The notes under the pieces: generated by a model
The model's input: only the letters and a program-made list of their open reading frames with translations
Database searches by the model: none
Told to the model about the DNA's origin: nothing
In this document: in pieces, positions 1-7,032 of the stretch
Layout: each line of letters begins with the position of its first letter
Numbering within the stretch: position 1 is the stretch's first letter
Position numbers and translations under genes: made by a program
DNA from: Gemmatimonadaceae bacterium
Lineage (GTDB): Bacteria; Gemmatimonadota; Gemmatimonadetes; Gemmatimonadales; Gemmatimonadaceae
Direction: 5' to 3'
DNA length: 7,245 bases
Assembly (NCBI GenBank): GCA_019689955.1
Contig: JADGGM010000148.1
Coordinates: 1-7,245 of the forward strand

Positions 1-68
1 TCGCCGAGGGGCGCCGAAGGGGGCCGGCGGCAAGCGACGGCTGGCGACGCGTGGGGGGATCACGCCGT

Positions 69-158
69 GAAGTATTTCGATGATGGTCCCTCGCGCCGGC
101 TGATGTAGGATGCGGGCATGTTCGCAGCTCGGCTCCACCGGCGCAGAGGTCGCACACC
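69..158 (+). promoter_or_regulatory. Duplicated leader/promoter region of Uma2 copy 1
   Basis: These 90 bp precede the first Uma2 gene and align without gaps to the 90 bp before the second one (948-1037). The first 18 bases, GAAGTATTTCGATGATGG, are identical in both. A TAGGAT hexamer at 106-111 lies at the same offset as TAGCAT at 985-990 and is a tentative -10 element. No good -35 is visible at the usual distance. The last stretch, with the AGAGGT ribosome binding site at 145-150 eight bases before the ATG, is also well conserved. The conservation is seen directly; a promoter function is inferred. Confidence 0.5.
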
Positions 159-743
159 ATGTCCATGCCCATCTTTTCCACGCCTTCCGATCGATCTCGA
201 CGCTGGACCGCCGAGGAGCTCCTCGCGATGCCTGACCACGGCGTGTGGTACGAGCTGGTTCGCGGAGAGCTGAGGGCCATGCCTCTCGCGAGCGGGCCGC
301 ACGGGCTCGTGACGACGACGCTCCTTGGTATGCTCTGGCGTCATGCGGTCGAGCACCGCGTCGGGCGCGTATTCACACCTGATACGGGCGTGCACCTCTT
401 CCGGGAGCCCGACACCGTCCGAGCGCCCGACATCTCGTTTCTGAGCGAAGCGCGAATTCCACCGGAGGGGATCGGGCGTGGGTTCCTCCGCATTGCTCCC
501 GATCTCGCCGTCGAGGTGCTCTCGCCCGAAGATACGATGGCCGAGATCGAAGAGAAGATCACGGATTACTTCGCTGCGGGGACCCGGCTCGTGTGGGTCG
601 TGAACCCCCGGGCGCGTACCGTGACCGTGTACCGACCCGACGCGCGTCCGTACGTCCTCGGGAGACACGAGCGCCTCGGCGGCGAGGAGATCGTTCCCGG
701 GTTCAGTTGTCAAGTCGAGGACATCTTCGCCTGGATACGCTGA
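159..743 (+). CDS. Uma2 family (DUF820) putative PD-(D/E)xK endonuclease, copy 1
   Basis: A 194-residue protein with the usual length and motif order of the Uma2/DUF820 family, which has a restriction-endonuclease-like fold. Family hallmarks are YELVRGEL at 31-38, the APDISF strand at 89-94, AVEVLSPED at 117-125, EEKITDYFAAGTRLVWVV at 131-148 and a C-terminal IVPGFSC segment followed by EDIFAW. Likely metal-site and catalytic residues are E32, D91, E119 and K133, so nothing suggests a dead enzyme. There is no signal peptide or membrane segment. The ATG start is supported by AGAGGT eight bases upstream and by perfect alignment with the second copy. The gene ends about 200 bp before the leader of its paralogue. 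Nuclease activity is inferred from the fold; the biological role and substrate of Uma2 proteins, often present in many copies per genome, are not established. Confidence 0.93.
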   Translation: MSMPIFSTPSDRSRRWTAEELLAMPDHGVWYELVRGELRAMPLASGPHGLVTTTLLGMLWRHAVEHRVGRVFTPDTGVHLFREPDTVRAPDISFLSEARIPPEGIGRGFLRIAPDLAVEVLSPEDTMAEIEEKITDYFAAGTRLVWVVNPRARTVTVYRPDARPYVLGRHERLGGEEIVPGFSCQVEDIFAWIR

Positions 744-947
744 GCATCGCTGGCGGCTCCCGTGTTCTCGAAGCGCACCTCACGTCCACGACCCCATCTG
801 AGCACCGGCCTGTGCGACTCCGAGCGCGGCAGCCGTGCGGGAGCAGCAGATCCAGCAGCTTTGTCCGCACGGCGAGCGCGAGCTCGGACGGGAGCGCGAT
901 GGTCGCGCGGCAGCAGCAGCCGATGAAGCGTGGGGGAAACACAAGGC
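744..947. other. Intergenic spacer between Uma2 copies with two dyads
   Basis: I see no convincing gene in this stretch. It holds two perfect inverted repeats: a 9-bp pair GCCGTGCGG/CCGCACGGC at 832-840 and 865-873 with a 24-base loop, and a tight hairpin GCGCGA-TGG-TCGCGC at 894-908. Neither has a T-rich tail, so they are not textbook intrinsic terminators. They could still stall or end transcription from copy 1 before the leader of copy 2 begins at 948. Chance dyads are common in such GC-rich DNA. Confidence 0.35.
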
Positions 948-1037
948 GAAGTATTTCGATGATGGATCCCAGCGTGGAGGAGTGTAGCATACGCCCATGC
1001 TCACAGCTTGCTCTCTCCGGCGCGGAGGTCACACACC
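948..1037 (+). promoter_or_regulatory. Duplicated leader/promoter region of Uma2 copy 2
   Basis: This is the second copy of the 90-bp leader found at 69-158, with the same distance to the ATG. It opens with the identical 18-mer at 948-965, has TAGCAT at 985-990 as a possible -10 hexamer, and ends with a strong GGAGGT ribosome binding site at 1024-1029, eight bases before ATG 1038. The central part has diverged more than the two ends. Its presence suggests each Uma2 gene is transcribed from its own promoter rather than as an operon; that is inference. Confidence 0.5.
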
Positions 1038-1634
1038 ATGTCCATACCCGCCTGCTCTACACTGCCCGATCGATCTCGTTTGTGGACCGCCGAGGAGCTT
1101 CTGCACAAGCCCGACGACGGCATGCGTCACGAGCTCGTTCGTGGAGAGCTGAGGACCATGCCTCTCGCGAGCGGACCGCACGGAGCGGTGATCATGCGGT
1201 TCGCGTGGATGCTTCTCTGCCACGTGATCGATCACGACCTCGGCGTGCTCTTCAGCCCTGACACTGGCGTGCACCTCTTCAGCGACCCGGACACCGTGCG
1301 CGCTCCGGACATCTCGTTCGTCAGCAAGCAGCGAGTACCCCCTGAAGGGATCGGGCGCGGGTTCCTTCGCACGGCCCCCGATCTCGCTGTCGAGGTGCTC
1401 TCGCCCGAAGATACCGCGGCCGGGATCGAGGAGAAGATCGCCGACTACTTCGGCGCCGGAACGCGGCTCGTGTGGGTCGTGGACCCCAAAGCGCGCACCG
1501 TCGCGGTGTACCGTCCGGGTGCCCACGCGTACGTCCTCGCGGCTCACGAGCGCCTCGAAGGTGAAGAGGTTCTCCCCAGCTTCTCTTGTCGGGTCGGAGA
1601 GATCTTCGTCTGGCTCGATGCGCGTGGTGTCTGA
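1038..1634 (+). CDS. Uma2 family (DUF820) putative PD-(D/E)xK endonuclease, copy 2
   Basis: A 198-residue paralogue of the preceding gene. The two align without a gap over 194 residues with about 135 identities by hand count; this copy has four extra C-terminal residues. The candidate active-site residues E32, D91, E119 and K133 are all kept, in HELVRGEL, APDISF, AVEVLSPED and EEKIADYFGAG. Divergence is concentrated at residues 51-70, whereas 101-150 is nearly unchanged. The frame is open further upstream, to a TTG at 1008, but ATG 1038 is preferred because GGAGGT lies eight bases before it and it matches the start of copy 1. The gene converges on dnaE2, with 104 bp between the stops. Function is as uncertain as for copy 1; both copies look intact, so neither is an obvious pseudogene. 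Confidence 0.93.
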   Translation: MSIPACSTLPDRSRLWTAEELLHKPDDGMRHELVRGELRTMPLASGPHGAVIMRFAWMLLCHVIDHDLGVLFSPDTGVHLFSDPDTVRAPDISFVSKQRVPPEGIGRGFLRTAPDLAVEVLSPEDTAAGIEEKIADYFGAGTRLVWVVDPKARTVAVYRPGAHAYVLAAHERLEGEEVLPSFSCRVGEIFVWLDARGV

Positions 1635-1686
1635 TCGGCCGTGGTCTGAGCCGTCGCATTGCGACCAGCTTCGAGCAGGAGTACGA

Positions 1687-1725
1687 CACGCGCACGGCCG
1701 CCCCGCGGCGCGGCGAGTGCGTGTG
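1687..1725. terminator. Nested hairpin between convergent genes, possible bidirectional terminator
   Basis: In the 104-bp gap between the second Uma2 stop and the dnaE2 stop, CACGCGCAC (1687-1695) pairs with GTGCGTGTG (1717-1725) as nine pairs with one G-T wobble. Inside it GCCGC (1697-1701) and GCGGC (1705-1709) form a five-pair stem with a three-base loop. No T-run follows on either strand, so an intrinsic terminator of the classical kind is not shown. The position between converging genes is what suggests a termination role. Confidence 0.35.
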
Positions 1726-1738
1726 CCGAGCGCTACGC

Positions 1739-4700
1739 TCAATGAAAGTCGTGCGATCGGTGTGCGAGGACGTTCCCGTCCTCGCTCTCGAGCGCCTTGA
1801 ACTTCTCGCCGATGACGTTGATCAGCGTGCCGTCCCACTCCACGCGCCCGTACACCGCGAGGAAGGTCGCGTGCCGGACGATCTCTCCATGCACCTCCAT
1901 CTGCCGGCGCGACACGATCACGTTGATCGTCCCGAGCTCGTCCTCCAGGAGGACGAACACCGTCCCCTTGGCGCTCTGTGGGCGCTGGCGCACGGTCACA
2001 AGCCCCGCCACGATCACGCGCTCCCCGTCGCGGCACTCCAGCAGCGTCGCGCTGTCGAGCGCGCCGGCCGTCCGGCACCACGCGCGCCATCGCTCCATGG
2101 GGTGCCCGATCACGCTCAGGCCGAGCGCGGCGTAGTCGAGCGCGATCTCGGCGTCGCGGGTCATCGGCGCCGGCGCGTGCAGCGTGCGCCGCGCCGGCGC
2201 GAGCGGGAGCGTGTCTCCCGCCGCGCGCAGCGCTTCCCATGCCGCGCGGCGCCGGTCCGGCTCCCATACGCTGAACGCGCCCGCGCGCGCGAGCGCCGAT
2301 GCCTCCGCGCGCGTGAGCGCCGCGCGCCGCACCACGTCGTCGATCCCCGTGAACGGCGCCGCATCGCGGCACGCGCGGAGCCGGTCGATCACCGCCTCAC
2401 CGATCCCGCGCACGTGCCGCCACCCCACACGGAGCGCCGGGTGCGGCGCGCCCGGAATCGGCTCCACCGTGCACTCCCAGTCGCCATGCTGCAAACACGG
2501 GCGATGCACCACCACCCCATGCCGCCGCGCATCGTGCACGATCGTCGACAACGGGTAGAACCCCATCGGCCACGCGTTCATGAGCCCCGCGTAGAACTCC
2601 GTCGGATAGTGCACCTTGAGGAACGCCGTCGCGAACGCGATCAGCGCGAAACTCCACGCGTGCGACTCCGGGAACCCATAGTTGGCGAAGCTCTGCAGGT
2701 CCTTGGCGATCTGCGTGGCCACGTCGTCCGGCACACCGTGCGTCGTCATGCGGCCGCGCAACTGCTCGAGCGCGGCCAGCAGCCGGTCGCGCTTGCGGTC
2801 GTTCCCCATGGTCCGGCGCAACGCGTCGGCTTCCGCCGCCGTGTACTTGCCGAGCTGCATCGCGATCGCCATCGCCTGCTCCTGGAAGATCGGGATCCCC
2901 TGCGTGCGCTCGAGGATCGGCTGCAGCTCCGGGTGGAGATACGTGACCGGCTCCTGCCCCCGCCGGCGGCGCGTGTACGGGTGCACGAAGCGAGCCTGGA
3001 TGGGTCCGGGACGCACGAGCGCGACCTGCACCACGATGTCGTAGAGCCGCTCCGGACGCGTGTGCACGATCGATGAGATCTGCGCTCGGCTCTCGATCTG
3101 GAAAGTGCCGATCGTGTCGCCGCGGGCGATGAGCGCGTACGTCTCCCGGTCCTCGTAGTCGAGCGCGTACAGCTCCGGGCGTGCCCCCGTGCGCTGCTCG
3201 ATCAGGTCGAACGCGCGGCGCACGTGCGAGAGCGCCCCCAGGCCGAGGAAGTCGAACTTGGGGATCCCGACCGCATCGAGGTCGTCCTTGTCGAACTGCA
3301 CGATGGTGCGCCCCATCGTCGTCGGCTCGATCGGCGCGTAGTCGCCGAGCGGGCGCGAGGAGAGCACGAAGCCGCCGGGGTGCGTGGAGCGCAGCCGCGG
3401 CAGGTCGTCGAACCCGCGGAGCGCCGCGAGCAGCGTGCGCCCGCGCGCATCGTCGAGCGCGAGCCCGCACGCCCGCGCGAGCCCGTCGCGCATCGCCGCC
3501 GCCCCGGCCGCGGGCGCGAGGCCGTGCACGCGCTTCGAGATGCGGAGCGCCAGCTCGGGGGGATAGCCCAGCGCCCGCATCGCGTCCTGCACCGCGTTGG
3601 GCGCGTGGTACGTCTGCACCACGCAGGTGATCGCCGCGTTCGCGCGCGCGTAACGGTCGTACACGTAGTCGAGCATCTCTTCCCGCCGGTCGTGCTCGAA
3701 GTCGACGTCGATGTCGGGCGCCTCGGTCTGCCCGTCGATCCGGATGTCGGAGAGAAACCGCTCGAAGAGGAGCCCGTGCCGCACGGGGTCCACCGCCGTG
3801 ATCTCCAGACAGTACGCGACCGCGGAGTTGGCGGCGCTCCCCCGCCCTTGCGCGAGGATCCCCCGCCCGTGCGCCTCGCGCACCGCATCCCACATCACGA
3901 GAAAGAAGCCGGCGAAGCCGAGCCGGCGGATGACGTCGAGCTCGTGCTCCAACTGCTGCTCGTGCCGCGCGGTCATCGCCCCGCCCCACCGCTTCCGGGC
4001 ACCGGCGTACACGAGCGCCCGGAGATACGAGTCGTCGGTCTCGCCCGGCGGCACGGGGAAGCCCGGCAACGGCGGACGAACCCACTTCGCGTCGAAGGTA
4101 CACGCCGCGGCGATCCGCTCGCTCGCCTCGATCCCCTCCTCGCGCCCACGCCACTGCACGAGCATCCGCGCCGGCGCGACGAGCTGCCAGCCGTCGTTGG
4201 GGTGGAGCACGCCGCGTGCGGCCGCGGTCTCGAGGTCCACCCCCGCGCGGAGCGCCGTGAGCAGGTCGTGCACCAGCCGGCTCCGCCGGTCCACGTAGCG
4301 CGGGTCGTTGCACACGACCCACGGCACGCGACACCGCGCGGCGAGGGCGATGAGCGCGCCGGCGAGCGCCTCCTCCACGCGCCCGGCATGGTGCCACTGC
4401 ACCTCCACCGCCAGCCGGTCGCCGAACACCGCGCGCCACTCCGCCAGCACGCGCGCCGCGCCATCCAGGTCCCCCGCCACGAGCCGCGACGCCACGGGCC
4501 CCGAGGCCGGCCCGGTGAGCGCGTACAGCCCCGCGCTCCGCTCCACCACGTCCTGCCACGTCACCCGCGGCCGCCCGCGACGCGGCCCGCGCCCCACGTC
4601 GCTCGACGTGCGCAGCACCCCCGAGCGCGCCCGCGTGACGAGCGCGGCGAGGTGCCGGTACCCTTCCTCGGTACACGCGAGGAACGCCGCCGGCCGGCCA

Positions 4701-4915
4701 TCCACGTTGAGCTCCGCCCCGATGATCGGCACGATCCCCGCCCGCTTCGCCGCGGCGACGAAGCGGACGATCCCGCCCAGGTCCGCCGCGTCCGTGAGCC
4801 CGAGGTGCGTGTACCCGAGCTCCGCCGCGCGCGCGACCATCCGCTCCGGTGTCACGCTCCCGTCACCGAACGAGAATGCCGAGTGCGCCCGCAGCTCCAC
4901 GTAGCTCAATCCCAC
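1739..4915 (-). CDS. dnaE2: Error-prone DNA polymerase DnaE2 (Pol III alpha paralogue)
   Basis: The translesion polymerase of the ImuA-ImuB-DnaE2 mutasome, a C-family polymerase that extends DNA across damage. Counting from GTG 4915 the protein has 1058 residues, normal for DnaE2 and shorter than replicative DnaE. It starts with a PHP domain (VELRAHSAFSF near residue 10). The palm carries QGRGSAANS at 356-364, PDIDVDF at 400-406 with D403 and D405, and KFDFLGL at 553-559 with D555; these correspond to the three catalytic aspartates of E. coli alpha. A helix-hairpin-helix region lies near 855-882 and an OB fold near 964-1040. The protein ends in the family-typical RSHDFH and lacks the tau-binding tail of replicative alpha. 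The start is uncertain: GTG 4933 and GTG 4918 are also open, and TTG 4909 would give MSYVEL, the best match to the family N-terminus, with GGTGG just upstream. It overlaps the imuB end, so it is co-transcribed and probably coupled. Confidence 0.97.
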   Translation of the reverse strand: MGLSYVELRAHSAFSFGDGSVTPERMVARAAELGYTHLGLTDAADLGGIVRFVAAAKRAGIVPIIGAELNVDGRPAAFLACTEEGYRHLAALVTRARSGVLRTSSDVGRGPRRGRPRVTWQDVVERSAGLYALTGPASGPVASRLVAGDLDGAARVLAEWRAVFGDRLAVEVQWHHAGRVEEALAGALIALAARCRVPWVVCNDPRYVDRRSRLVHDLLTALRAGVDLETAAARGVLHPNDGWQLVAPARMLVQWRGREEGIEASERIAAACTFDAKWVRPPLPGFPVPPGETDDSYLRALVYAGARKRWGGAMTARHEQQLEHELDVIRRLGFAGFFLVMWDAVREAHGRGILAQGRGSAANSAVAYCLEITAVDPVRHGLLFERFLSDIRIDGQTEAPDIDVDFEHDRREEMLDYVYDRYARANAAITCVVQTYHAPNAVQDAMRALGYPPELALRISKRVHGLAPAAGAAAMRDGLARACGLALDDARGRTLLAALRGFDDLPRLRSTHPGGFVLSSRPLGDYAPIEPTTMGRTIVQFDKDDLDAVGIPKFDFLGLGALSHVRRAFDLIEQRTGARPELYALDYEDRETYALIARGDTIGTFQIESRAQISSIVHTRPERLYDIVVQVALVRPGPIQARFVHPYTRRRRGQEPVTYLHPELQPILERTQGIPIFQEQAMAIAMQLGKYTAAEADALRRTMGNDRKRDRLLAALEQLRGRMTTHGVPDDVATQIAKDLQSFANYGFPESHAWSFALIAFATAFLKVHYPTEFYAGLMNAWPMGFYPLSTIVHDARRHGVVVHRPCLQHGDWECTVEPIPGAPHPALRVGWRHVRGIGEAVIDRLRACRDAAPFTGIDDVVRRAALTRAEASALARAGAFSVWEPDRRRAAWEALRAAGDTLPLAPARRTLHAPAPMTRDAEIALDYAALGLSVIGHPMERWRAWCRTAGALDSATLLECRDGERVIVAGLVTVRQRPQSAKGTVFVLLEDELGTINVIVSRRQMEVHGEIVRHATFLAVYGRVEWDGTLINVIGEKFKALESEDGNVLAHRSHDFH

Positions 4916-6291
4916 CACCCGTGCACGTACCACACATCCGAGCGCGCATCGCGAAAGAGGAGCACGAGCACCCCGTCGTCCGTCACCGCGTGGAAGTACT
5001 CGCGCGCATAGCGCGCCCCGGGCTCGCTCCCCGAGAGCCGGTCAGGGCCGGCGACGCCGGCGAGCCGCACGTCCTTCCGCCCGTCGCGATACCGCACCGG
5101 CACCGCGTACCCGCGCCGCTGCTCCACCGTCGCCACGATGCGGCGCGGCGCGGGGAGGAGTTGCAGCCCGAGCCGCGGCGGAGGCGGCGACGGAGACGAT
5201 GAAGGCGATGACGCGCTCGCGCTCGGAGCCGCGAGCCCCACCGACTCGCTCGCCCGCCACGTCACGCGCCGCTCGGGAAGCGGGTGCGCGCTCGGCTCGA
5301 GCGCGATCACCGCAGCGCGCCGCTCATCCACGAGCTGCGCGACCGCGCGCTCCACCTCGCGCGCCGTCGCGAAGCCGCGGTCGAACAGGTCCCCCTGCGA
5401 CGCCTCCGCCCCCGCGAGCACCTCCACGCGCAACGTGACCCCGGTGACGGCATCCGGGAGCCGGATCGCCTCCAGCTCGGTCCGGATGCGCCGCATCCAC
5501 GTCGCGCGGTTCGCGGTGGCGCGCGCGGTGCGCACCGGGTACGCGACGCGCGTGCGGTCGGCGAGCGCGAAGTCGAGCACCATCGCGCGCGCCCCTTCCC
5601 CCCACGCGTACAGCTCCGCGCACACCGTCGTGGCCAACTGGTTGATCACGAAGAGCAGCGGCTCCGTACCGTGAAGCGTGTACTCCACCCAGTCCACCGA
5701 GGCGGCGGGGAGCGTGCGCGGCGCCTTGCCGAAGATCGGGCGCGGGTCGTCCCCCCGCGCGAGCCGCCAGAGCGCGAGCCCCTCGCGCCCGAAGCGCACC
5801 TCCACCGCTTCGCGCTCGAGCGCGGCCAGCTCGCCGCACGTCGCGATCCCCACGTCGGCGAGCATCGCGGCGAGCGACGGGGACGGAGCGAGCACGTCGA
5901 TCGGGTACGGTGCGAGGAAGCGGCGGTCCGCGCGCGCAGGCACACGGACGATGGTCGGCGCGGCCGCCTCCGCGGGCACGAGCGCGCGCGCCGGCGCACG
6001 GTTCGCGTGCCGCGCCGCCACCTCGGCGGCGATCGCGGTCCCCGCGATCCCCGCGCGCACGCCGGTGTAGCCACGCTGCGCCAGACACGCGAGCAGTGCC
6101 GCGGCCACGGGACGCGCTCGGAGCCCGCGCGCATCGCCCCACACGAGCCCGCGCGGCTCGTCGATGGCGATCCGCGGTGCCACGCGCAGGAGCGCCACCG
6201 CGAGCGCCGCCGACTCGTCCGACGCGCGCGGCTCACCGGGGACATCCGCGCCGGTCGACCAGCTCGGGATCCAGAGACAGACGAACGTCAT
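4906..6291 (-). CDS. imuB: ImuB, catalytically inactive Y-family polymerase adaptor of the mutasome
   Basis: A 461-residue Y-family-like protein lacking the catalytic acidic residues. The N-terminus MTFVCLWIPSW replaces the MDxDxFF motif of active Y polymerases, as is typical of ImuB. In characterised systems ImuB binds the beta clamp, ImuA and DnaE2 and recruits the latter to lesions. The helical and fingers-like region covers about 60-195 and the little-finger domain about 200-295. QGDLF at 299-303 just after it is a good candidate clamp-binding motif. A Ser/Pro-rich linker (about 355-373) leads to a C-terminal domain (about 405-461) with RLSGSEPGARYAREYF and a WYVHGWWD end, resembling the DUF6504-type tail of ImuB proteins. 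ATG 6291 is chosen from the family N-terminus; it lies inside imuA, giving a 59-base overlap, and no clear ribosome binding site is visible, so translational coupling is likely. The stop overlaps the dnaE2 start region. Confidence 0.95.
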   Translation of the reverse strand: MTFVCLWIPSWSTGADVPGEPRASDESAALAVALLRVAPRIAIDEPRGLVWGDARGLRARPVAAALLACLAQRGYTGVRAGIAGTAIAAEVAARHANRAPARALVPAEAAAPTIVRVPARADRRFLAPYPIDVLAPSPSLAAMLADVGIATCGELAALEREAVEVRFGREGLALWRLARGDDPRPIFGKAPRTLPAASVDWVEYTLHGTEPLLFVINQLATTVCAELYAWGEGARAMVLDFALADRTRVAYPVRTARATANRATWMRRIRTELEAIRLPDAVTGVTLRVEVLAGAEASQGDLFDRGFATAREVERAVAQLVDERRAAVIALEPSAHPLPERRVTWRASESVGLAAPSASASSPSSSPSPPPPRLGLQLLPAPRRIVATVEQRRGYAVPVRYRDGRKDVRLAGVAGPDRLSGSEPGARYAREYFHAVTDDGVLVLLFRDARSDVWYVHGWWD

Positions 6292-6925
6292 GGGACGCGA
6301 TCGGGAGCGTCACGGTGGTGCGGGCGTTCCAGCCGAGCGCGCGCGCCTGCACGTCGATCGCGACCGCTTCCGGCAACGCCGGCTCGTCGAACGGGCCGCG
6401 ACGCCACCGATAGCGATGGGGAAGGATGCGCGAGGTGAGGCGGAGCATGGCCAGCGCCGCGTTGGCGGTGAGCGCGACGAACGCGCCCCCCCCTTCGCGC
6501 ACCGCGCGCGTGAGCCGCACCGTCTCGGTGCCCTCCGGATCCACACCGGTGAGCACCACCAGCGCGAATCCGCCAGAGCGCAGGACCACTTCCGCGCTCA
6601 CCAGCGCCTCCATGCGCCCCTTGGGTTGGATGAGCAGCGCTCCATCGTCCCAGAAGGGCCCGACCGTCCCCGCGCCGTGGATCCACGCCGCGCGCTCCCC
6701 GCTCGCGCGCACCGCGTGACAGGCTCCGCGCAGCAAGGCCATGGCGCCGGCCCCATGCGGCGCCCACGTCGTGAGCTTCCCACGCGGCAGCCCGCCGCCG
6801 GGGAGGATGCGATCGAGCGCGGCGATCCCCGTGGCCACAGGGCGCGCCACTCGCTGCGTGAGCGGGACGGCATCCGGAAAGCGATGCTCGATCAGCTTCC
6901 GGAGCGCAGCGAGTTGGGCAGGCAT
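6233..6925 (-). CDS. imuA: ImuA, RecA/SulA-like accessory protein of the mutasome
   Basis: First gene of the cassette, a 230-residue RecA-fold protein from ATG 6925. ImuA proteins interact with RecA and ImuB and are needed for DnaE2-dependent mutagenesis. The N-terminus MPAQLAALRKLIEHRFPDA is family-like, followed by PVATGIAALDRILPGGGLPRG at about 29-49, the conserved RecA-like entry segment. At the Walker A position the sequence is WAPHGAGAMALL (54-65), without the lysine and Thr/Ser of a working P-loop. The Walker B-like strand FALVVLTG (120-127) has no terminal aspartate, so ATP hydrolysis is unlikely. An in-frame GTG at 6976 would add 17 residues (VGPAVPLTS and so on); neither start has a strong ribosome binding site. 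ATG is preferred on the family N-terminus. Its 3' end overlaps imuB by 59 bases. Identification rests on this motif and on the gene order. Confidence 0.9.
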   Translation of the reverse strand: MPAQLAALRKLIEHRFPDAVPLTQRVARPVATGIAALDRILPGGGLPRGKLTTWAPHGAGAMALLRGACHAVRASGERAAWIHGAGTVGPFWDDGALLIQPKGRMEALVSAEVVLRSGGFALVVLTGVDPEGTETVRLTRAVREGGGAFVALTANAALAMLRLTSRILPHRYRWRRGPFDEPALPEAVAIDVQARALGWNARTTVTLPIASHDVRLSLDPELVDRRGCPR

Positions 6926-7005
6926 GGGTCGTGGCGCGCAATCGGGGCTCGTGAGCGGTACAGCGGGTCCCACCACTCACCGGCCAGCGTCGGCCGGGGA
7001 TTTAC

Positions 7006-7032
7006 GCTATACCGAACATATACCGAAATCAA
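7006..7032 (-). promoter_or_regulatory. Likely imuA promoter with LexA-like direct-repeat operator
   Basis: The 9-mer TATACCGAA occurs at 7008-7016 and 7019-7027, an exact direct repeat with an 11-bp period. Read on the minus strand this is TTTC-N7-GTTC, one base from the GTTC-N7-GTTC LexA box known in Alphaproteobacteria. It lies 31 to 82 bp upstream of the two possible imuA starts. A tentative minus-strand promoter overlaps it: TTGATT at 7027-7032 and TATAGC at 7006-7011, with a short 15-bp spacer, so a bound repressor would block polymerase. Cassettes of this kind are commonly SOS-regulated. The repeat is seen directly; LexA binding is inferred. Confidence 0.55.

Larger units (their letters stand above)
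69..1634 (+). repeat. Diverged tandem duplication of a leader-plus-Uma2 unit
   Basis: Two direct copies, 69-743 and 948-1634, are offset by 879 bp between start codons. Similarity begins with the shared 18-mer and runs through the leader, ribosome binding site and whole gene. The spacer at 744-947 shows no matching partner within the window. The roughly 70% protein identity makes this an old duplication, or the insertion of a related copy, rather than a recent amplification. Confidence 0.8.

Noticed and set aside
69..1634. Uma2 pair as part of a mobile element or as a functional partner of the mutasome
   Set aside because: No transposase, terminal inverted repeats or target duplications are visible, and the only link to imuA-imuB-dnaE2 is convergent neighbourhood.
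1029..2372. Long minus-strand open frame of 447 codons across the second Uma2 gene and the 3' part of dnaE2
   Set aside because: It is antisense to Uma2 copy 2 and out of frame with dnaE2, is rich in Arg/Ala/Gly as expected for shadow frames in GC-rich DNA, and shows no family motif.
2397..4676. Second long minus-strand frame inside dnaE2 (759 codons)
   Set aside because: A frame-shifted reading of dnaE2 composed mostly of Arg, Ala and Gly; dnaE2 in its own frame carries all the catalytic motifs.
3224..5011. Plus-strand open frame of 595 codons opposite dnaE2
   Set aside because: It is wholly antisense to a well-supported polymerase gene, with Arg/Pro/His-rich low-complexity translation and no recognisable domain; a GC-skew artefact.
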